Source: Knoxdaviesia capensis
Lineage: Eukaryota; Ascomycota; Sordariomycetes; Microascales; Gondwanamycetaceae
NCBI GenBank assembly: GCA_001510575.1
Contig: LNGK01000008.1
Span: 5,528,981 to 5,592,980, forward strand
Direction: 5' to 3'
DNA: 64,000 nucleotides
Shown piece by piece: positions 58,349 through 64,000 of this stretch. Position 1 is the first letter of the stretch, and the number at the start of each line of letters is the position of its first letter. The notes under the pieces are model-generated. The model searched no databases. It was not told the origin of the DNA and saw only the letters and a program-made list of their open reading frames with translations. Both the position numbers and the translations under genes were made by a program.

Positions 58349-59391
58349 TAGCTGTCGATCTTCTTCTCCCTGGCGCTTCTATGCTTTGCTCTGGCCTTGG
58401 AAATTGTCCAGTGGAAGCACAGCCCATGCATGCTCAGATCACGGCGGTGGTATATTTGCCGGCTGATTGATTGTGGGCTCAGTTGGTGGGCAGGCATGTA
58501 AAATCAAAGAGTCAGGAAACTGAGAGCACTGTTACCATTCATATCGCCTCATGCAGTGTGCATGTACTTGTTAATACACACACGCTCTTGTTTGTGTTAG
58601 TTGTACCTGCTTGATGCGTACAGGAAGTCTGCACTGACACTACGACTGGTTCCTGCAGATTTGGACAGCCTGAAACTATATTTCATTGCCGGAAAGCACG
58701 ACCGCGATATGCTGCATCGCGACTTCCTCATTCACCTCTTGAGAGAACACACGACAGCACCGGATGACCAGGTCGTCGGCCTGCAGAGAAGTTGCAACCG
58801 ACAAAACCTTGCAAACAGGGCAGGATTACAGGCTTCATCTCACCTGCTCTTGCCCTGTAGGCCGCTTAGTGCAGGTTGCGTGAGAAGGTACGCCTGCGCC
58901 TGGTGGTTCTCTTGCTTTCATGTCATCTAATTTCCCCGTCCTAGGCCCGCTCGGTCTTTCCCTGCCTTTTTCTCTACACCGTTCGTTCCTTCCTTGCCTC
59001 TCTTCTCTGCTCCAGCATCTGTCAAACCCCTGCCCGAGTTCTGGTTGAAATATTGTTTCCTTTCTTTTTTTTCCTCTTCTGTTTTGGGGTCCCTCCCTTC
59101 TTCCTCCTTTCTTTTCTCTTTTTTGTTCTTTACGCTCGTTCGTCCCCCTCATCCCCGAACCATCGTCGCTGTCGACGACACCACTTCAAAGCGGTTCGCA
59201 TGACTTCGTCAGTTCGTCCATTCGTTTCTTTGTTTATTCGCGAATAATTTCTATTCAGTCCTTTCGTTTCGTCCGTTTGCTTTTTTTCTGCTACTTCGAT
59301 AGTCTTCTTTTCTTCTATCATTTCCTTCTTTTTGTCCCTTCGTGCTGCTCATTTTTATATAAACGTATCTTCACTCTCACCAACTCTGAAG

Positions 59392-59422
<31 letters not shown>

Positions 59423-60080
59423 ACTCTTCTCGTCGGACTACCTCCTCTTTTTCCATTCAGACCCTCTGCGAAGGCAAACGACAACTTGATTGTGTGCTCA
59501 TTTCAACCACGAAGATCGCCAACCCTCAGGAAAGCCAAAATATCTGTACTACCTACCGTCCACCACCAAGCCGTAGGATCCGACACACTCGTAAACTCTG
59601 CCTATCGGACTGGCCTTGATCTTCGTCTTCACTTCTCTCTTCCATCCCTCTTTTGTTCATTCTGCGCTGCTGGACGTCCGCGCATCCGGATTTCAATTTC
59701 GATCATCATCCCATTTTTGCGCTACTCCTACGTCAACGTCTCACTCTGTCACTAAAGTCTCGTTTGACTCCCTTGTCTCATCGAAGACTTGCCAACTGCG
59801 GAGGGAGAAGCATTCGGAGAAAGACGAACAGAGACAATCATAACAAGTGTCTCTCCCTTCAACGACTTTTGCTGCTCTGCTCTTTAGCCACTGAGACACT
59901 CTCGACGCTGTTTACTCAGGCCGTGTGTCTCCCGTCTACCCGTACTCTGCGTCGCTCGGTCACCTCAAACACTCCACCAACACCGCCACCGCAAGCCACG
60001 GTTATCTGGCCGTGACTTTTTTCTTCCCGGCTTGGTCTGGCCGTGACCTCTTTGTGTGTGTGTGAGCACAGCTTTCCACA
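58349..60080 (+). promoter_or_regulatory. Upstream region and long C/T-rich leader of the SH3 membrane protein gene
   Basis: From about 58930 the plus strand is strongly pyrimidine-rich up to the start codon at 60081, with a TA microsatellite at 59392-59419. This looks like a promoter and a long leader. No domain is visible in the short frames; 58349-58930 shows nothing I can name. Confidence 0.45.
59392..59419. repeat. (AT)n microsatellite in the leader region
   Basis: About 14 AT units, roughly 660 bp upstream of the SH3 protein start. Confidence 0.95.
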
Positions 60081-61901
60081 ATGCGCGTCTCAAACTTGAG
60101 ACTACGTCTGATTAAAAAGTCTCCCCAGTGGTTTTCTCCCACTTTTCCCTGGTGGGTTCCAGCTACCACTCCGGCTGTCACCACCACGCCTGTGATAACT
60201 CCTACTCCTACTCCTACTCCTACTCCTTCTCCTTCTCCTACTCCTACTCCTACACCAACTCCTGCTTCCACTACGAAATCTCCCGATCCCGTCACGACCT
60301 CCAAAGCGTCGTCCTCCCCCGACAGTAATAGCAGCAACAACAACAACAGCAATAACAATAGCAACAATAACGACAACGCCAACAACGACAGCAGCAACAA
60401 CAACATGGCCAGCAACGACAACGGCCAGGCCACGGTCACCCAGGTCCAGTTCCGGACCGTGACCCAGGACGGCCTCCCGGCACAAGTCACCCCCGAGGCC
60501 GTTCTTGACACGGACCCGAACCTGCCGACAGTTATTTCCATCGCCACGGTCACCGTCGTTCCGACGAACCTCGTCTTTGCTGGAGATTTGGATTCTTCAA
60601 CTTCCGCCACTCGCACCGCTGCAGCAACCGAGAATGCCCCCATTACCGCCTCCACGTCTACTTCTACGCCCTCTGCTAAGTCCTCCGATGATGGAACGAG
60701 CGGAGCTGTGAAGGCCGGAATTGCCTTGGGAATCATGGCTGGAATCCTGGTGATCGGATTTCTGATCTGGTTCATCTTCAGCCGCCGCCGTCGCCAGCGC
60801 GAGCAGGATGACGAGAAGGCCAACGGTGGCCCATTCTCCGACAACCACGCTCTTCCCAATCTGCCAGCTTCTTCCGAGCGCGATCTCCCGCCCACCCCGA
60901 TCCACGCTCCGAGAATCAGCCTGCGCCCCGTTACCCAGTTCTTCCCGGGCTGGAACGGCGACAAGAATGGCAACCGCCCCGCCGCCGGTGCCGCAAACCC
61001 CCACCAGCAAGCTGATAACGGAAGATCTCTTGGAGCTGCTGGTGCCTGGGGACGCCCGTCAACATCTGCTAGCAACAACCCCTCGAACCCCTTTGGCAGT
61101 AACGCCGAACGTGTGCAAACCCCTATTCACGACCACCCCACCGCCCGACCTCTCAGCCCTATTTCCGACCAAGGTGCCGGTGCGAACAACGCTCGCCCCG
61201 TCAGCCCTATGGACAACGAGCCCAGCCGCCAGTACCAGTCGCAACCACGGTCGGATGCGCCTTCGCTACACCCCGATGGTGCTTCTGTCACCGGCATGGG
61301 AATGCAGCGCAAGGCCTCTCGTCGCGATGCTCCCCGCCGCCTAGACTTGACCGTTGGATCTCCGACCCAGCCCGCGCCTCCCAGCCCTGCTGACACCGAG
61401 TTCAGTGTCCATTCCATCTCGCCAGGCCAGCAACTGCCGCCTTCGTCCAGTGCCGGAGCCATTGCCGCTGCGGGAGGACCCAACGTGTCAACTGTGCACC
61501 GCGTGCAATTGGATTTCAAGCCGACCCTCGAGGATGAGATGGAACTGAGAGCTGGCCACCTTGTACGACTCCTGCACGAATACGACGATGGCTGGGCACT
61601 GTGCATCCGCCTCGACCGGTCTCAGCAGGGTGTTGTCCCGCGCACTTGCCTGTCGACCCGCCCCGTGAAGCCCCGGAGTCCGAACAGCCCTACTGGCTCG
61701 GCTCGCCCCATGACGCCCACCAGCCAGACCAGTGCCGGTTCCTACGGACAAACCCAATCCCCGAGCCCCACCTCGCAAGTGAAGGCCCGTGGTCCTACCA
61801 GCATGAACCCCGTGAACGGCGGATTCCAGCCTAGCCGCATCCCGGTGTCGGTATCGTCTTCGCCACCGGGCAAGAAGTACTCTCCGGGGCAAGCTTACTA
61901 G
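60081..61901 (+). CDS. Single-pass membrane protein with cytosolic SH3 domain
   Basis: 606 aa, single exon. A short basic N-terminus without a clear signal peptide leads into a Thr-Pro repeat (about 35-60), then Asn/Ser-rich sequence. This forms an extracellular stalk likely to be O-mannosylated. One membrane helix lies at about 212-236 (AVKAGIALGIMAGILVIGFLIWFIF) and is followed by RRRRQREQ, placing the C-terminus in the cytosol. A long Pro/Ser/Asn-rich tail carries several SPxxP-type sites. An SH3 domain follows at about 470-528 (VHRVQLDFKPTLEDEMELRAG, then HEYDDGWALCIRLDRSQQGVVP), with its ALYDF-like, DDGW and GVVP motifs. The plan resembles yeast Fus1 and other wall-sensor-like proteins, but orthology is not shown. 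The Thr-Pro segment is coded by a CTCCTA repeat (60199-60255). A missed upstream exon could supply a signal peptide. Confidence 0.85.
   Translation: MRVSNLRLRLIKKSPQWFSPTFPWWVPATTPAVTTTPVITPTPTPTPTPSPSPTPTPTPTPASTTKSPDPVTTSKASSSPDSNSSNNNNSNNNSNNNDNANNDSSNNNMASNDNGQATVTQVQFRTVTQDGLPAQVTPEAVLDTDPNLPTVISIATVTVVPTNLVFAGDLDSSTSATRTAAATENAPITASTSTSTPSAKSSDDGTSGAVKAGIALGIMAGILVIGFLIWFIFSRRRRQREQDDEKANGGPFSDNHALPNLPASSERDLPPTPIHAPRISLRPVTQFFPGWNGDKNGNRPAAGAANPHQQADNGRSLGAAGAWGRPSTSASNNPSNPFGSNAERVQTPIHDHPTARPLSPISDQGAGANNARPVSPMDNEPSRQYQSQPRSDAPSLHPDGASVTGMGMQRKASRRDAPRRLDLTVGSPTQPAPPSPADTEFSVHSISPGQQLPPSSSAGAIAAAGGPNVSTVHRVQLDFKPTLEDEMELRAGHLVRLLHEYDDGWALCIRLDRSQQGVVPRTCLSTRPVKPRSPNSPTGSARPMTPTSQTSAGSYGQTQSPSPTSQVKARGPTSMNPVNGGFQPSRIPVSVSSSPPGKKYSPGQAY
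60199..60255 (+). repeat. In-frame CTCCTA-type repeat coding for Thr-Pro
   Basis: Six-base units ACTCCT, with some ACTCCT-to-CTTCTCCT variants, repeat about nine times and encode alternating Thr/Ser and Pro in the extracellular stalk. Unit number may differ between strains without breaking the frame. Confidence 0.85.
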
Positions 61902-63502
61902 GCTTGTGCCTGTGACGACAAAATAAAAAAAACTCAACCGAAATAACCGCATCAAAAAAATACTATCGATACGCTGACTCTGAGCGACCTCGTTTGACGA
62001 TATACCACACTACAGCTCCATTTCATCTCTCTTCGTCCCCTCTATATATCACCATCTTATTACCGATTTACACCATATCACATCCTCCACACTTACATAC
62101 CCGTTTATATCACACGCTGTGTGTCAACATTTCTTGCCATTTTATACCGTCTCTCTCTCTCTCTTTCTTTCCTTTCTATTTGCCTTTTTTATTGTTCCTG
62201 CTTCAGAGCTTGTACGGTATGCGGTAGTGACTTTAAGGGGGGGGGTTGGTTAGCTCTCATGCTCATGATGTTTTGGGGACATACTTTTTCTTTCGTGTCT
62301 CTCTCTACCACATTTCCTTGACTTTCTTTTCTCTCCTTTCTTTTCTCTTCTTCTTGTGTCACGTACTATTTCATTTCTTGAGCATATATTTTTACCTTGG
62401 ATTCACCGTGTTCTCATCCATATCTGCGTGTCCGTTTTGTTCTGTTTCACTACTCTGTGCTGGTTCAACCTTGTGACTTTTGTAGCCCTGGCCCTGGTAG
62501 CTAGCTATCTCACACATTCCCTCTGACTGGTTTTCTTTTCTTGGATTTTTTTCTCTACGTCTATCACTACGGCCTCATTCCCCTCGACTTTTGTGGATTT
62601 CACTTCGCCCATGAAAATGTGTGTGCTATGCACACATGACGTGGGCAATCCTCCATTCTCGTTTTTATCTTACTTTTGTTTTCTTCTGTATGGAACTCCA
62701 CAACCACCACAGCTCTTATTACGAGGAGAGACCCTGCGTCGAAATTTATATATCCATGGATTTTTGTTTTCTGAATTGTTATCTATTTCTGTGATGTCGT
62801 GTCTAGACGCTGTACAATGAGTGTGGATGTTGGATCATTACAGTGGACGATGAGTTGATTGGTTTCTTTCTAGTGATTATGAATGCATGTTAAGATTGGT
62901 GTGTGCCCTGCTTGGAAGTTGAGTAATTCTTCTTGCAATTCTCTAATGTGCTGCTTGATTTTGTAGCACTGACTGAAAAAGGCCCCATCACCAGTGCCCC
63001 GGCTAACTAACCTCGTTGTAGCCGAGCTCGCTCTATAAGCCGAAAAAAAAGGCCACACGATCTACCCGGACTCCGGCAACAAATCAGAACATCGAGCTGA
63101 AATGCAGGAACGCGAGATACACACATGACAACGAAGAAAAAAAAAATTCCCCAAAATTTCGGTACGAGTGCGGCATTCGGTATATATAACAAACACACTG
63201 AAAAACTAGCGCCCAAAGCAGCCAGGTGCGACGACCAGAAAAGAAAAAGCTGCAAAACATTCCAGACAAAACGAAAAAAAAAAAATTGCTTCTGAAAATG
63301 CCATCCCCTAATTCCGGTTCGGGAGCTGTGTAAACAAAAAGACAAAAAGAGTATCCCAAAAAAAAAGGAGAGAGAGAGAGAGAGAGAAAACAAGAACAAA
63401 CGGCTGCTATCTGGAGATCACCAGAAAAGAAAAAAACCTGAGCCGAGTCTACTACACACACACACCACAGCATTCGCTTTTCTGACCGCTTTCCTTTCTT
63501 CT
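61902..63502. other. Convergent intergenic region
   Basis: 3' UTRs of the SH3 protein gene (plus) and of the carrier gene (minus). Plus-strand T/C-rich to about 62800, A-rich with an AG run at 63369-63387 after that. Frames here are low-complexity translations; no gene is recognised. Confidence 0.5.
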
Positions 63503-64000
63503 CTAACCAAACACCTTGTTCATGGCCTGGTGGGCCAGCTCGACGCCGAGGAAGGTGGCGGCGTTGGCGGGCACAGCGCGGGCCAGGGCAGGGCCGAAGC
63601 CGGGGAAGAAGGCGCGGTATCCGCCCTTGGCGTACAGCTCGCGCACGACGCTGCCGATGGAGACGTTGCCCTCGGCGGTCTGCAGGCGCGACTTGACGGT
63701 GTCGATGGGGAAGACGGGCACCCACATGGCGATGCCGGCGCCGGCGCCGGCGCAGGTGATGGCGGTAAGCGAGAGGGTGCCGGTGGGCTTGCCGGTGTCC
63801 GGGTCAACGGGGGTCAGGGCGCGCTTGATGTACTCGTAGGCGGCGAAGTAGGCGGCAGAGCCGGGGCCGTCGCGGGCGAGGGTGGCGGCGGAGCCGCGGA
63901 AGACGGAGCGCAGGCCGCCCTCGCGGTACAGCTGGCGCACGACGTCGGTGCCGCCGGAGTAGCGCGGCTTCTCGCCGGGGGCGAGCTCCTTCTGGCCCTG
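63503..64000 (-). CDS. acuH: Mitochondrial carnitine/acylcarnitine carrier, C-terminal part
   Basis: The last 165 codons of a mitochondrial carrier; the 5' part lies beyond the window. Visible are the end of the second repeat (RYSGGTDVVRQLYREGGLRSVFRG, ARDGPGSAAYFAAYEYIKR) and the whole third repeat with its signature FPIDTVKSRLQ and ending FFPGFGPALARAVPANAATFLGVELAHQAMNKVFG. The runs SAAYFAAYEYIKR and MWVPVFPIDTVKSRLQ fit the acylcarnitine carrier branch (AcuH in Aspergillus, Crc1 in yeast), which exchanges acetyl- or acylcarnitine for carnitine across the inner membrane during growth on acetate or fatty acids. GC-rich with strong codon bias, suggesting high expression. The ornithine and other carriers fit less well, but the absent N-terminal half limits certainty. 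Confidence 0.85.
   Translation of the reverse strand, partial: QGQKELAPGEKPRYSGGTDVVRQLYREGGLRSVFRGSAATLARDGPGSAAYFAAYEYIKRALTPVDPDTGKPTGTLSLTAITCAGAGAGIAMWVPVFPIDTVKSRLQTAEGNVSIGSVVRELYAKGGYRAFFPGFGPALARAVPANAATFLGVELAHQAMNKVFG

Overview
The window is nuclear DNA from a filamentous ascomycete (Pezizomycotina). Three things point there: short GT-AG introns with CTAAC/CTGAC branch points, pyrimidine-rich leaders, and a retrotransposon mutated by RIP. The gene set (acylcarnitine carrier of AcuH type, Zn2Cys6-PAS regulator, CBM1 secreted protein, fungal SLATT protein) suggests Eurotiomycetes, but I cannot name a species. Three N blocks (15678-15692, 30817-30903, 58080) show it is a draft scaffold.

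Layout. 1-5.0 kb: pyrimidine-rich leader, then a Zn2Cys6/AT-hook/PAS regulator whose zinc cluster is completed by an 8-nt microexon. 5.0-12.2 kb: no recognisable protein gene; one tRNA-Glu(CTC) with an 8-nt intron (minus). 12.2-13.9 kb: hexose transporter of the MFS (minus) with CreA-like sites upstream. 14-34.4 kb: a desert of about 20 kb that holds one full-length Ty1/copia element (19228-26399, minus) destroyed by RIP. 34.5-35.6 kb: fungal SLATT two-TM protein. 37.1-38.9 kb: Tam41, mitochondrial CDP-DAG synthase. 40.6-41.95 kb: secreted CBM1 protein. 42.4-44.2 kb: APH-fold protein lacking its catalytic residues (minus). About 44.7 kb: possible last exon of a tiny membrane protein (minus). 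45.3-47.3 kb: Alg9 mannosyltransferase (minus). 48.2-50.5 kb: Naf1 (plus), divergent from Alg9. 50.5-60 kb: second desert, with a TIR element of MITE type at 57.8-58.3 kb that looks duplicated by a scaffold join. 60.1-61.9 kb: single-pass membrane SH3 protein. 63.5-64.0 kb: 3' end of a carnitine/acylcarnitine carrier (minus), cut by the window edge.

The genes are mostly unrelated housekeeping and regulatory functions; I see no biosynthetic cluster. Loose themes are carbon use (hexose transporter, acylcarnitine carrier), ER and mitochondrial lipid or glycan assembly (Alg9, Tam41), and cell surface and signalling (CBM1 protein, SH3 membrane protein, SLATT protein, pseudokinase). The most informative parts are the RIP record in the copia element, where all 13 LTR differences lie at CpA/TpG, the zinc-cluster microexon, the predicted pseudokinase and the SLATT protein.
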